A DNA stretch of 40,992 bases from the NCBI RefSeq assembly GCF_002386445.1, contig NZ_DGIR01000034.1, positions 1-40,992 of the forward strand, read 5' to 3'. This DNA comes from Pseudomonas sp. UBA4617 (GTDB lineage: Bacteria > Pseudomonadota > Gammaproteobacteria > Pseudomonadales > Pseudomonadaceae). Positions 9,194-17,843 of this stretch are shown here, in pieces (positions within the stretch are counted from its first letter, which is position 1; every line of letters begins with the position of its first letter). The notes beneath the pieces are model-generated. The model saw only the letters and a program-made list of their open reading frames with translations. It did not search any database and was not told the DNA's origin. The translations under genes and the position numbers were made by a program.

Positions 9194-10345
9194 TCAATAC
9201 GTCCGGGCGGGCCCGGCGTCGATCTTCACACGCATCAGGCCATAGGGCTTCACGCGTTTGTCTTGCCCATCGTTGAAGCCTGCCGACCGATGCAATTGGT
9301 TGGCGGTGAAGTAAAGGTATCCATCCGGGCCGATGGACAAGGTATCCGGCCAGAGCACGCGGGAATCCTCGACCAGGGTCTGCCAGCTGCCATCGGCGCG
9401 GCGTTTGCGAATAGCGTTATGTTCGTAATCGCCTGCATAGACAGCGCCATTGGCATCGGCCTCGAGTCCGTCCGAAGCACCTTTCTCGCCCAGGTCGACC
9501 ACCGCTTGTTCCAGCTCGGTTTCGCTTATTGATGGGTTGCGCAGCAGCTGCGTGGGCACTGAGTAAAGACGTCGACTCGACAACGGGCAGAAATACAAGG
9601 TCTGCCCGTCGCTGGACAGTGCGATACCGTCCGAAGCCACGGTCAACAGACCAGCCTCGCCTCTGGCATTGCGCGTGACCAGCGCCGGTTTGCCTTCCAC
9701 GACGGGAACGAATGCAGGGTCTGCCGAAGTGGAAAGGGCGCCGCTCAGGCGGCGCACAGCATTGCCGCTGGCAAGGTCGACGACAATGATCCCGCCCGGG
9801 CCACTGACTGAAGAGTCCGTGACATATGCCGTACCTTCATCGCCCACCCGAAAGTCGAAGCGGACATCGTTCACATAGGTACTCGGCAGGATGACCGAAT
9901 CGGGGAAAACCACCGTCTTCACGGGTTTGTTGGTGCCCAGGTCGATGGCGACCAGTTTCGCGCCACCCGGTATGGGTTGGGCGAACTTCGGCGCGGCCGT
10001 GTCGAGCACCCAGAGACGACCTCTGCCGTCGGCAACCACGCTTTGCACACTGATGAAATTTTGCGCCGGATGCGCAAGATCAGGCGCATTGGTCTGCAGG
10101 TCAGGGTAGGGCAGCAAACGCCCTTGAGCGACTTCTGCCACCGTGTACGGCACGTCATCACCCCATCTTGGGAAGTTCACGAATATCCGCCCCGTTTCGC
10201 TCACCGTCACGCCGGTCGGCATCGCTCCATTGAATGCGTGGACGCGCTCCAGGCGTGCCCCAGTGCCGCTAGCGCTGTCGGCGACCGCCATACCATTGAC
10301 GGCGACTGCCAGCGCCAGGCCAGCCATCTTGAACCATGCGTTCAT
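9194..10345 (-). CDS. secreted major-royal-jelly-protein-like beta-propeller
   Basis: The 383-residue protein begins with a signal peptide (positively charged start, hydrophobic ALAVAV core, likely cut after AVA near residue 22). Repeating propeller-like segments follow, such as GRLWVLDTAAP, VNDVRFDF, GTAYVTDSS and GYLYFTANQLHR, typical of the MRJP/yellow family. Bacterial members are periplasmic or extracellular, with poorly known sugar-lactone or redox-related roles. It lies 26 bp after the MDR oxidoreductase gene on the same strand, so they are probably cotranscribed. Confidence 0.8.
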   Translation of the reverse strand: MNAWFKMAGLALAVAVNGMAVADSASGTGARLERVHAFNGAMPTGVTVSETGRIFVNFPRWGDDVPYTVAEVAQGRLLPYPDLQTNAPDLAHPAQNFISVQSVVADGRGRLWVLDTAAPKFAQPIPGGAKLVAIDLGTNKPVKTVVFPDSVILPSTYVNDVRFDFRVGDEGTAYVTDSSVSGPGGIIVVDLASGNAVRRLSGALSTSADPAFVPVVEGKPALVTRNARGEAGLLTVASDGIALSSDGQTLYFCPLSSRRLYSVPTQLLRNPSISETELEQAVVDLGEKGASDGLEADANGAVYAGDYEHNAIRKRRADGSWQTLVEDSRVLWPDTLSIGPDGYLYFTANQLHRSAGFNDGQDKRVKPYGLMRVKIDAGPARTY

Positions 10346-10371
10346 TGTCCAGTCCTTGCGTGGATGAATGA

Positions 10372-11379
10372 TCAGAAGCCTTCCAGGACAATCTTGCCTT
10401 TCGTCTTGCCGCTTTCGATCAACGCGTGGGCCCGTTTGAGGTTGCTGGCACTGATGCTGCCGAAGTGCTCGCCGACGGTAGTCCGGATAACCCCGTCATC
10501 GATCAGTGACGACACTTTTTCCAACAATTGATGCTGCTTGATCATGTCTTCGGTCTGGTACAGCGAGCGGGTGAACATGAGCTCCCAATGCACCGAAAGC
10601 GACTTGCGCTTGAACGGCACTACATCCAGCTGCGCTGGGTCGTCGATCAGGGCGAGCTTGCCCTGCGGGCGCAATACTTCGACGATCTGCTCCAGGTAGC
10701 TGTCGGTGTGGGTCAGGCTTATCACATAGTCCACCGGGTCGAGCCCGAGTTGCTGCAGTTGCGGAGCAATGGCTGCCGAATGATCGATCACGTGATGCGC
10801 GCCGAGCTCAGTGACCCAGGTCTGGGTTTCAGGGCGCGAAGCGCTGCCGATCACCTGGAGTCGAGTAAGCTTGCGGGCGAGCTGCAGCAGGATCGAGCCG
10901 ACACCGCCGCTGGCGCCGATGATCAGCAGGCTCTGACCGGCGCCGCCATTTTCCTGTACAGCCAGGCGGTCGAACAGCAGCTCCCAGGCGGTGATGGAGG
11001 TCAGCGGCAAGGCGGCGGCGCTGGCGTTGTCCAGCGTACGGGGCTTGTGCCCGACGATGCGCTCGTCGACCAGGTGAAATTCGCTGTAGCTACCGGGGCG
11101 GTCGATTGCGCCGGCGTAGAACACTTCGTCGCCAGGCTGGAACAACGACACCTCGGCGCCGACTTCGCGAACGATACCGACTGCATCCCAACCCAACACT
11201 TGAGGGCGGTCGCCGCCACGGCTGGCTCTGACCTTGGTGTCGACCGGGTTTACCGCGATGGCCTTGACTTCGACCAGCAGATCCCTGGCCTTAGCTGTGG
11301 GCTTGGGCAGTTCGTGCTCGAACAGCGACTGGGGATCTTCAATCGGAAGGCCTGGAGTGTCGTAGACGATGGCTTTCAT
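10372..11379 (-). CDS. MDR-family zinc-type alcohol dehydrogenase-like / quinone oxidoreductase
   Basis: This 335-residue medium-chain dehydrogenase/reductase has an N-terminal GroES-like domain (AVNPVDTKVR, LGWDAVGIV) and a Rossmann domain with IIGASGGVGSI. The catalytic zinc ligands of true alcohol dehydrogenases are not apparent, which favours NADPH-dependent quinone or enone reduction. It is the first gene of a pair with the secreted MRJP-like protein and is divergent from arfB. Confidence 0.85.
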   Translation of the reverse strand: MKAIVYDTPGLPIEDPQSLFEHELPKPTAKARDLLVEVKAIAVNPVDTKVRASRGGDRPQVLGWDAVGIVREVGAEVSLFQPGDEVFYAGAIDRPGSYSEFHLVDERIVGHKPRTLDNASAAALPLTSITAWELLFDRLAVQENGGAGQSLLIIGASGGVGSILLQLARKLTRLQVIGSASRPETQTWVTELGAHHVIDHSAAIAPQLQQLGLDPVDYVISLTHTDSYLEQIVEVLRPQGKLALIDDPAQLDVVPFKRKSLSVHWELMFTRSLYQTEDMIKQHQLLEKVSSLIDDGVIRTTVGEHFGSISASNLKRAHALIESGKTKGKIVLEGF

Positions 11380-11560
11380 TTGCAGATGTCCTTGCAGGTG
11401 AGAAGTCGTGACAGGCTATTCGTTGAGCGTTTTCCGAAAAACAAGCCTGTAGCCGCAAGACTTTCCGCATTTTGCTGAAAATCCGGTTAAAGAGTCTGTG
11501 TTGTTCTATGGGAGAGCGGCAAAGGCGGTGATAATGGGGGCGTTCACAAGGGCCCATGCC

Positions 11561-11974
11561 ATGCTTACCATCTCCAATAACGTGCATCTGCCAGACGCCG
11601 AAATCGAACTCACCTACATCCGCGCGCAAGGCGCCGGTGGGCAGAATGTCAACAAGGTGTCCAGCGCTGTGCACCTGCGCTTCGACATCCCGGCCTCATC
11701 GTTGCCCGAGTTCTACAAGGAGCGGCTGCTGGCGCTGCGTGACAGTCGCATCACCGTTGACGGCGTGTTGATCATCAAGGCGCAGCAGTACCGCACCCAG
11801 GAGCAGAACCGTGTGGACGCATTGGCGCGTCTTGCCGGGTTGATCATCGCTGCCGGCAAGACCGAGAAGAAACGCCGCCCCACCAAGCCGACCCTCGGTT
11901 CGAAGGCCCGCCGCCTGGAGGGGAAAGCCAGGCGCAGCACGGTCAAGGCGGGGCGGGGGAAGGTGGAGTTCTAG
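11561..11974 (+). CDS. arfB: alternative ribosome-rescue factor ArfB (peptidyl-tRNA hydrolase)
   Basis: The 137-residue protein has the release-factor GGQ motif in GAGGQNVNKVSSAVHLRF near the N-terminus and a Lys/Arg-rich C-terminal tail (KKRRPTKPTLGSKARRLEGK), which in ArfB enters the empty mRNA channel. It hydrolyses peptidyl-tRNA on ribosomes stalled without a stop codon. The ATG at 11561 places the conserved fold at the N-terminus; length matches the family (about 135-140). Confidence 0.92.
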   Translation: MLTISNNVHLPDAEIELTYIRAQGAGGQNVNKVSSAVHLRFDIPASSLPEFYKERLLALRDSRITVDGVLIIKAQQYRTQEQNRVDALARLAGLIIAAGKTEKKRRPTKPTLGSKARRLEGKARRSTVKAGRGKVEF

Positions 11975-12081
11975 TGCACCACGGTTGCATTCCCTGCAGG
12001 AATGCCCCTATGAAAAACATGAATTTTATTTATAACTTCAGAACCAATACCGTACTTTCTCCTGCATATGGAGATGACGGT

Positions 12082-12714
12082 ATGAACGATTCAAAGCTGT
12101 GCTTGTACGTAGACGCTCAATTCACCAGCCCTTACGCCATGTCATGCTTTGTGGCGCTTCGTGAAAAGGGAATTGCATTCAGGATGAATACCCTTGACCT
12201 GGCTACGCGGGAGCATCAGGCACGGGACTATTCTCACCTTTCACAGACTCAGCGAGTGCCCACGTTGGTGCATGACGGCTTTGCGTTGTCTGAATCATCG
12301 GCAATTACCGAGTACCTGGAAGATCTATTTCCTCAGAACTCAATTTACCCGACAAATCCACTGCAACGTGCCAAGGCGAGGCAAGTTCAAGCCTGGCTAC
12401 GCAGTGATTTGCTCCCCATCCGCCAGGAGCGCTCCACGCTTGTTGTGTTCTATGGTGCCAAATACGGTGCGTTGTCAGCTGCTGGTCAGTCTTCGACGCA
12501 GAAGTTGGTGGAAGTTGCGCAACAGCTGCTGGCCGATAGCTCAGGGCATCTTTTTGACCAATGGTCTATCGCCGATGTGGATCTCGCGTTGATGCTGAAC
12601 CGGTTGATACTCAATGGCGACAGCCTTCCCGCACAGTTGGAGGATTATGCCCAGCGGCAATGGCAGCGCCCGACCGTGCAGGAATGGGTCAAGCTGGAGC
12701 GACCTCTACTGTAG
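12082..12714 (+). CDS. glutathione S-transferase, YfcF-like
   Basis: The 210-residue protein has a thioredoxin-fold N-terminal domain (LCLYVDAQFTSPYAMSC, QRVPTLVHDGFALSESSAI, the cis-Pro and Ser-containing glutathione site) and an alpha-helical C-terminal domain with the SIADVDLAL N-capping motif. The ATG at 12082 has GGAG upstream and is preferred over an upstream in-frame start at 11974. YfcF-type enzymes have glutathione-dependent peroxidase or transferase activity. GC content already falls here relative to the genes to the left. Confidence 0.85.
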   Translation: MNDSKLCLYVDAQFTSPYAMSCFVALREKGIAFRMNTLDLATREHQARDYSHLSQTQRVPTLVHDGFALSESSAITEYLEDLFPQNSIYPTNPLQRAKARQVQAWLRSDLLPIRQERSTLVVFYGAKYGALSAAGQSSTQKLVEVAQQLLADSSGHLFDQWSIADVDLALMLNRLILNGDSLPAQLEDYAQRQWQRPTVQEWVKLERPLL

Positions 12715-12882
12715 CCGCACTGCATGCGCGGTCGCTGTCCGCTAGGGGGCGAAAGCGGTCAGTATCGCTGGCAACCCGGCGATGTACGCCGAGCCAGTCA
12801 GCTCGCGGACGGTCAGGCGGTATCGGACCTTGAGACTGACCAACCAGACGTCATGGATTGAACATGGTGCTGGGGCTTTCAT

Positions 12883-13090
12883 TCAATGGGCCGATCGCAA
12901 GCGCCGCCACAAGGTTGTGCGGCTGATGCCGAGGCGGCGGGCGGCTTCGTCGAGGTTGCCGTGGCAGTTTTCCAACGTTTCTTTTACATGGCGTAGTTGC
13001 GCAGCCTTATCTCATTGGGCCGGGGAGAGCGGGGGCCTGACAGTATCAATGTCGTCTCGTTCGAGCGTCTTCCAGATTCTCTTAAAGGCC
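12883..13090 (-). pseudogene. C-terminal remnant of a sigma-54-type activator (Fis HTH)
   Basis: On the minus strand, ending at a stop at 12883-12885, the frame reads through a Fis-type HTH: QLRHVKETLENCHGNL, EAARRLGISRTTLWRR. This is the signature end of NtrC/PrpR-class activators. Upstream in the same frame a stop occurs just before this domain, and recognisable linker (KRIWKTLERDDID) lies beyond it. The AAA+ and sensor domains are absent. It is a decayed fragment, not an active regulator. The remaining bases of the 12715-13173 gap show nothing I can assign. Confidence 0.65.
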
Positions 13091-13173
13091 TACACTATTG
13101 CGCAAGACTAAATGATGATGAACCACCCAAGCTCGAGGGCTTAAGATGTCCACCCCAAACCAAAGGTATCGCA

Positions 13174-14016
13174 ATGCACACTTCCCCCGAAGGAAACGAG
13201 ATCATCATTGGTGCCGACTTGGGCGGTACCAAGCTATTGCTATTATGCGGAGCCTTTTCACGACGTTTTGAAACTGGGCTCGGCTATACACCCGAAGACT
13301 TTTCCACCCAGCTCAGCGCCTTCATTAAAGATGTGAATCTACGCCCGGCTCGTCTTGGTATCGCGGTACCTGGTCTGGTCGCTTCCGACGGCGAGATCGT
13401 TAGCTGCGATGTACTACCCGGCCTGACTGGCTGGCGTCCAGAAACCTCGCTGAAAGCACTTGGGTGCCAGGTAACCGTCATCAATGATGTAGAGGCGGCC
13501 CTGTTGGAAGAAATGCACGATGCCAGCGATGATTTTACAGGTGGCGTGATCATGGCTGGCACTGCGATCGGTGCCGCATTCATGGCGCACGGGCGGAGGA
13601 TACGTGGTGCTAATGGCTGGGCTGGCGAGCTTGGGTACCTACCGCTGCACATTGATGGTTCAGTTAAGCGGCTGGATGAAATAGCCGGTGGCGGCGCTAT
13701 GGCTACCCTGCTGGGCATCAATGGCGAGGCTCTCGCACGATTGGCAAACGATCATGACCCTATCGCCATGATAACAGTGAGGGCCGGTGGTGATGCGTTG
13801 GGTCTTGGGATGGCCAGTATCATAAATTTACTCAACCCCTCGCGCCTGGCAGTGGGTGGTGGGAGTTTGAAATTGAAAGGCTACTGGGAGGCTGCTTTGC
13901 TGACAGCCGAGACTCATGCCATTCCATCACTATGGAACGCTTGCATTGTCGAACGAGTGAAGTCGGAAGATTTTGTGGCGGCGCTAGGAGCTATCAGAGC
14001 AGCTCAGCGGCAATGA
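13174..14016 (+). CDS. ROK-family sugar kinase-like protein
   Basis: The 280-residue protein starts with the phosphate-1 motif GADLGGTKLLLL, followed by a catalytic-loop NDVEAALLEE and GTAIGAAF. These are ROK/actin-fold kinase features. The ATG at 13174 (AAAGG upstream) is preferred; a longer frame back to 12997 overlaps the decayed activator. The zinc-binding Cys cluster found in most ROK glucokinases is absent: the corresponding stretch is YLPLHIDGSVKRLDEIAGG. The sugar is therefore unknown and the protein may not be a standard glucokinase. It lies immediately outside the left IS end. Confidence 0.72.
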   Translation: MHTSPEGNEIIIGADLGGTKLLLLCGAFSRRFETGLGYTPEDFSTQLSAFIKDVNLRPARLGIAVPGLVASDGEIVSCDVLPGLTGWRPETSLKALGCQVTVINDVEAALLEEMHDASDDFTGGVIMAGTAIGAAFMAHGRRIRGANGWAGELGYLPLHIDGSVKRLDEIAGGGAMATLLGINGEALARLANDHDPIAMITVRAGGDALGLGMASIINLLNPSRLAVGGGSLKLKGYWEAALLTAETHAIPSLWNACIVERVKSEDFVAALGAIRAAQRQ

Positions 14017-14105
14017 GCTTAATCAGGTGTGGGATTTTGAATTGAATCGCCCCTGGTTTCGTAGACACCTCCAAGCCTCATAATGAGGCCCAAATAGGAG
14101 GTGCC

Positions 14106-14385
14106 ATGAGTCGTCAGCGTTACCCCGAAGAATTCAAGATCGAAGCGGTCAAGCAAGTGACCGAAAAAGGCAAACCTGTCGCCGAGGTCGCCCAGCGGCT
14201 GGGCAATGTCCGTGCACAGCCTTTACGCCTGGATCAAGGTCTATAGCAAGCCTCAAGAGCAGCGTCAGCTAGACAGTGGTCAGCAGGCCGAACTGCGCAA
14301 GCTGCGCGCCGAGCTCAAACGCGTGACGGAAGAGCGAGACATCTTAAAGAAGGCCGCCGCGTACTTTGCCAAGGAGTGCGGCTGA
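14106..14385 (+). pseudogene. IS3 transposase orfA, frameshifted
   Basis: The frame begins with RYPEEFKIEAVKQV and EVAQRLG, an HTH of IS3-family OrfA. It is then thrown out of frame by one extra A at about 14205 (GGGCAATG where GGC ATG is expected). After the indel the expected leucine-zipper region continues (RKLRAELKRVTEERDILKKA) to TGA 14383-14385. The insertion truncates the product early. Confidence 0.82.
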
Positions 14386-15212
14386 AGTACGCCTTCATCA
14401 AGACGCACTCGACGGATTACCCGGTGCGGCGCCTTTGCCAAACCCTCAAGGTGCATCCCAGCGGCTACTACGCCTGGTTGGCCGAGCCTCAATCTGCCCG
14501 AGCAAAAGAAGATCACCGTCTGCTTGGCTTGATCAAACATGCTTGGCTCGAAAGCGGAGGTGTGTACGGCTATCGCAAGATTCACGATGACCTGCGTGAG
14601 CTGGGAGAGACATGCGGGCGAAATCGAGTCGGTCGTTTGATGCAGGCAGAGGGGGTACGTTCGCAAACGGGCTATTGCCGTCGTCCTGGGTTTTATGGCG
14701 GAAAGCCAACAGTGGCATCTCCCAACCACCTTGCGCGGCAGTTCAAGGTCAGCGAGCCGAACAAGGTCTGGGTGACAGATATCACTTACATCCGAACCTA
14801 TGAAGGATGGCTTTATCTGGCGGTAGTGCTGGATCTCTTCTCACGCCAAGTCATTGGTTGGTCAATGAAGCCAAGGATGTGCAGCGACCTTGCTATCGAC
14901 GCGATGTTGATGGCCGTTTGGCGACGCAAGCCACAACAGCAAGTGATGATTCACTCAGACCAAGGCAGTCAGTTCAGTAGCTCCGATTGGCATAGCTTCC
15001 TTAAGGCCAACAATGTGATTAGCAGCATGAGCCGACGGGGAAACTGCCACGACAATGCCGTAGCCGAGAGCTTTTTCCAGCTTTTGAAGCGGGAGCGAAT
15101 CCGACGAAAGATCTACGCAAAGCGTGACGAAGCCCGAAGTGATATTTTCGATTACATCGAGATGTTCTATAACCCCGCCGACACAGCAGTGCTATGCAGC
15201 TGTCGCCAGTAG
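14376..15212 (+). pseudogene. IS3 transposase orfB with altered C-terminus
   Basis: This integrase-core transposase starts at GTG 14376, overlapping the orfA end. It has the DDE residues in VTDITY, HSDQGSQ and DNAVAESFF. Compared with the right copy, four bases (TAAA) are missing after 15174, so the conserved tail (NPKRRHSSAMQLSPVEYEKR) is replaced by a short out-of-frame end. Catalytic residues are intact, but the changed tail and broken orfA argue against activity. Confidence 0.8.
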
Positions 15213-15451
15213 AGTATGAGAAACGCTATTTTCTGAGCTTGGAGAGTGTCTAGGAAACCAGGGGCGATTCAATGTGCCAAATGGATTTTCCATTATTAGG
15301 GTGTGTAGTACTTCCTTTTGATGTTCGCTGAAATGTTCCGGTAAGTACATGTCTAGTCCCTGTCTGAAGCGTTTAGCTTATGCATGGTCGCCCTATCAAT
15401 GCTGAAACTATAAAAGATGCCTGCTTTATCAAATGAAAATCTAGATAATCT

Positions 15452-15934
15452 TCAATGTTTCAAGAACGTCGTGAAGTGATCCTGCCAACCTTCACTTGCT
15501 GCAAACGGTATTAGGCCGCTTACCATCCCACGATGCAGCAGCCCATGCGAGAGGACATGGCTCAACATTTCTGACTTCTTCATATCTCCTGGTTTTCCAT
15601 CCTCAAACACAAAATTCAGCCTTTCTTCAAGCTCTGCCTCCGTCACAGATTTTGTGTAGTAAACAAACCAGTTGTTCGTTTTAGAAAACTTTAACGATAG
15701 GTCAGATAAATGTTGCGGTTCGTTTGTAGTGGTTGAGCTGCAGGGCATGGGGTCACCCAGCAACCTCCCCTTAAACAGGTTGTCCACGATGTTGATGTGA
15801 GCGAGATGCCATAAAGCGTCTGTCAGATGCGGCGCAGTGAACGTGCTAGGAGACTCTGTGAGGATTTTGAACAGCTCGGCTTCAGACCAAGCTTTGTACT
15901 GAAACATCGAGTGAAAAACGTCTTTGGCAGTCAT
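15452..15934 (-). CDS. DinB-like four-helix-bundle protein
   Basis: The 160-residue protein has the DinB/YfiT-type layout: an N-terminal helix with YKAWSEAELF, a central His in LWHLAHINIVDNLF, and a late His in LSHVLSHGLLHRGMV. These three His are the usual metal ligands. I chose ATG 15934 because AAGGAG lies 6 nt upstream; an upstream in-frame start at 15952 has none. Family members include metal-dependent thiol transferases and damage-induced proteins of unknown role. It sits inside the IS-flanked block and is divergent from the lrp-led operon. Between the IS end (15272) and this gene I see nothing to assign. Confidence 0.7.
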   Translation of the reverse strand: MTAKDVFHSMFQYKAWSEAELFKILTESPSTFTAPHLTDALWHLAHINIVDNLFKGRLLGDPMPCSSTTTNEPQHLSDLSLKFSKTNNWFVYYTKSVTEAELEERLNFVFEDGKPGDMKKSEMLSHVLSHGLLHRGMVSGLIPFAASEGWQDHFTTFLKH

Positions 15935-16003
15935 TTTTTCTCCTTCGCCCATGTGGGACTGGGTTGGCTTTGCCTTCCTGGCAAAGGGCGGTTGGTGTGG
16001 CGA

Positions 16004-16029
16004 CGGTCAGTATATTGACTTTTTCGGTC
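16004..16029. promoter_or_regulatory. 26-bp word shared with the xre/ctdA divergent promoter
   Basis: The 26 bases here match 23335-23360 at 23 of 26 positions; the common core is TATATTGACTTTTT flanked by GGTC. It lies in the 291-bp gap between the DinB-like gene and the lrp gene, where the operon promoter is expected. It could be a binding site for the XRE-cupin regulator, or a relic of its first codons. Confidence 0.35.
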
Positions 16030-16225
16030 GATGGCACGAAGCTGTGAGCGTGTCTGCTGACCAGAGCTGATAGCCGAGATCTTGGCTCCCCCACCTTGGT
16101 GGGCCAACGGATGAGCCCTGGCCCTGATGCAGGGTTTGGCTCGGCTGAACTTAAGAGGCTTGGCCAGGGCAGCTGAGTAATAATTTTATGTGTGAGTGAT
16201 TGCTTTACGCGATCCGGAGGCAGCG

Positions 16226-16663
16226 ATGAAACGCACTTTGGACAAAGTCGATGAAAAAATAATCGAAGAACTTACTAGGAATTCGCGTTTAGCACACAAT
16301 GATATCGCGATGAAAGTGAATCTTTCTCGAAATGCTGTTCGGCTCAGAATTGAGCGTTTGGAGCGAGATGGGTATATCAAGGGGTACACTATTGTAAAAG
16401 GATCTGCTTCTTCAGAACATCCCCCGATCAGGGCTTTGGTATTTGTATACAGACAAGATCGTATGAGGGGGGCTGAGGTGGTTCGCTCTGTGGCAGCTAT
16501 TCCTGAAGTTGTTGCCTGCAATGTGATGAGTGGTGATCTTGATATTGTTCTGACTGTTGAGGCGTCCTCTCCGGATAGAATAAACAAGGTCTGGACTGAT
16601 ATTTCAAGTTTGCCTGGTGTTGTGAATACGGTTACTTCTTTTGTTTTGTCGAACACGAAATAA
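16226..16663 (+). CDS. Lrp/AsnC-family transcriptional regulator
   Basis: The 145-residue protein has an N-terminal winged HTH (LDKVDEKIIEELTRNSR through NAVRLRIERLERDGYIKGY) and a C-terminal RAM/ACT-like ligand-binding domain (ALVFVYRQD, NVMSGDLDIVLTVEA). The ATG at 16226 is set by GGAGG five bases upstream; a GTG at 16196 lacks a ribosome site. Lrp proteins usually sense amino acids, and here it leads the homoserine/amino-acid operon, so it is a likely local activator responding to canavanine, homoserine or aspartate (inference). A decayed relative lies at 26121-26526. Confidence 0.88.
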   Translation: MKRTLDKVDEKIIEELTRNSRLAHNDIAMKVNLSRNAVRLRIERLERDGYIKGYTIVKGSASSEHPPIRALVFVYRQDRMRGAEVVRSVAAIPEVVACNVMSGDLDIVLTVEASSPDRINKVWTDISSLPGVVNTVTSFVLSNTK

Positions 16664-16791
16664 CTCACAGGCAAATTGGCATGCAAGGCGAGCGTTTTGC
16701 CAGCAAAATCAGTCTGTTTGGCATATTCGGTAAAGCACGGTGGCGGCTTACGATTTCCTCCAGTGGTGAACAACAAAATGAGGCCGTTGCT

Positions 16792-17841
16792 GTGACTGAA
16801 TATAAAATTGCTTTGCTGGGTTTCGGCGGTGTAAACCGTGCTCTGGCTCAACTGGTTGCTGAAAAGAATGAGCTGTGGGCTGAAGAGCTGGGCTTCACGT
16901 TGAAAATCGTTGGCGTCAGCGACATCTTCCTGGGCTCTGTAATTGGCAAGGACGGCCTGGATCCCAAAAAACTGGTAGCTGTGCCTGCAGCCAAAGGCGC
17001 CTTTGCAGCCCTGGAAAATGGTAGCGCTGAGCCGGCCAACGAGACGGTCATTCGTTTTTCTGGTGCAGATATTGTTGCTGAGGCCACCTTCACAAATCCG
17101 GTTGATGGTGAGCCAGCAACCACATTCTGTCGCTGGGCTCTGGAAAAGGGCATTAGCGTTGTGACTACAAACAAAGGCCCAGTGGCTCTCCACTCGGCTG
17201 CGCTGAAGAAGCTGGCTGCGACGAATGGTGCAGCCTTTGAGTTTGAAGGTGCCGTGATGAGCGGTACTCCAGTGATCCGTCTGGCACAGGAAACATTGGC
17301 CGGTTCGGAAATCACTGGCTTCAAGGGCATTCTGAACGGCACTTCCAATTTCATTCTCAGCAGCATGCAAGCCGGTCTCGACTTCGGTGACGCATTGTCG
17401 GAGGCTCAGGAGCTGGGCTATGCCGAAGCAGATCCAACTGCAGACGTTGAAGGTCATGATGTACGTCTGAAGGTAGTGATCCTGGCAAATGAACTGCTGG
17501 GTGCGAAGCTGACTCCGAACGATGTGTGCTGTGAAGGCATCTCGAACATCACTGCCCAAGACATTCAGAAGGCTGCTCAAAATGATTCCCGCTGGAAGCT
17601 GATTGGCAGTGCACAGCGCGCCCCGGCTGGTACTGTGACTGCTTCGGTCAGCCCGCAACTTCTCCCGAACACTGATGCATTGGCCGGGGTAAGTGGCGCC
17701 ACGAATGCTGTCAGCTTCGAAACCAACCTCCTGGGCCCGGTCACTGTTGTAGGTGCTGGTGCTGGCCGTATTGAAACCGCCTACGCACTGCTGTCCGACA
17801 TCATCAGCATCCACAAGAACAAAATCAAGCAGGCGATCTGA
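16792..17841 (+). CDS. homoserine dehydrogenase (catabolic, short form)
   Basis: The 349-residue protein has an N-terminal Rossmann motif LLGFGGVNRAL, TTNKGP with the conserved Lys 128, GILNGTSNFIL (179-189) and DVEGHDVRLK with the catalytic Lys 227. It lacks the C-terminal ACT domain of biosynthetic homoserine dehydrogenases, so threonine feedback is not expected. GTG 16792 is chosen because homology begins there and GAGG lies upstream; a longer in-frame extension has no family resemblance. In the proposed pathway it oxidises homoserine released from canavanine to aspartate 4-semialdehyde. It is followed within 2 bp by the ALDH gene. Confidence 0.9.
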   Translation: MTEYKIALLGFGGVNRALAQLVAEKNELWAEELGFTLKIVGVSDIFLGSVIGKDGLDPKKLVAVPAAKGAFAALENGSAEPANETVIRFSGADIVAEATFTNPVDGEPATTFCRWALEKGISVVTTNKGPVALHSAALKKLAATNGAAFEFEGAVMSGTPVIRLAQETLAGSEITGFKGILNGTSNFILSSMQAGLDFGDALSEAQELGYAEADPTADVEGHDVRLKVVILANELLGAKLTPNDVCCEGISNITAQDIQKAAQNDSRWKLIGSAQRAPAGTVTASVSPQLLPNTDALAGVSGATNAVSFETNLLGPVTVVGAGAGRIETAYALLSDIISIHKNKIKQAI

Positions 17842-17843
17842 AT

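Larger units (their letters stand above)
14043..15271 (+). mobile_element. IS3-family insertion sequence, left copy
   Basis: Terminal inverted repeats are clear: TGAATCGCCCCTGGTTTC at 14043-14060 against the reverse complement of GAAACCAGGGGCGATTCA ending at 15271. Inside are overlapping orfA and orfB in IS3 arrangement. Both carry indels, so the copy is probably inactive. No target-site duplication is visible at its ends, consistent with rearrangement after insertion. Its 3' part recurs at 26527-26749 in the same orientation. Confidence 0.9.

Noticed and set aside
11974..12081. 36-residue N-terminal extension of the GST
   Set aside because: No ribosome site and no GST homology before the ATG at 12082, which is preceded by GGAG.
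14030..14050. target-site duplication flanking the left IS or the whole island
   Set aside because: Bases next to 14043, 15271 and 26749 do not give a matching 3-5 bp pair, so a composite-transposon insertion is not shown.
16186..17814. 542-codon minus-strand frame opposite lrp and homoserine dehydrogenase
   Set aside because: Shadow of two genes with clear motifs and ribosome sites on the plus strand; low-complexity Ser/Thr-rich translation.
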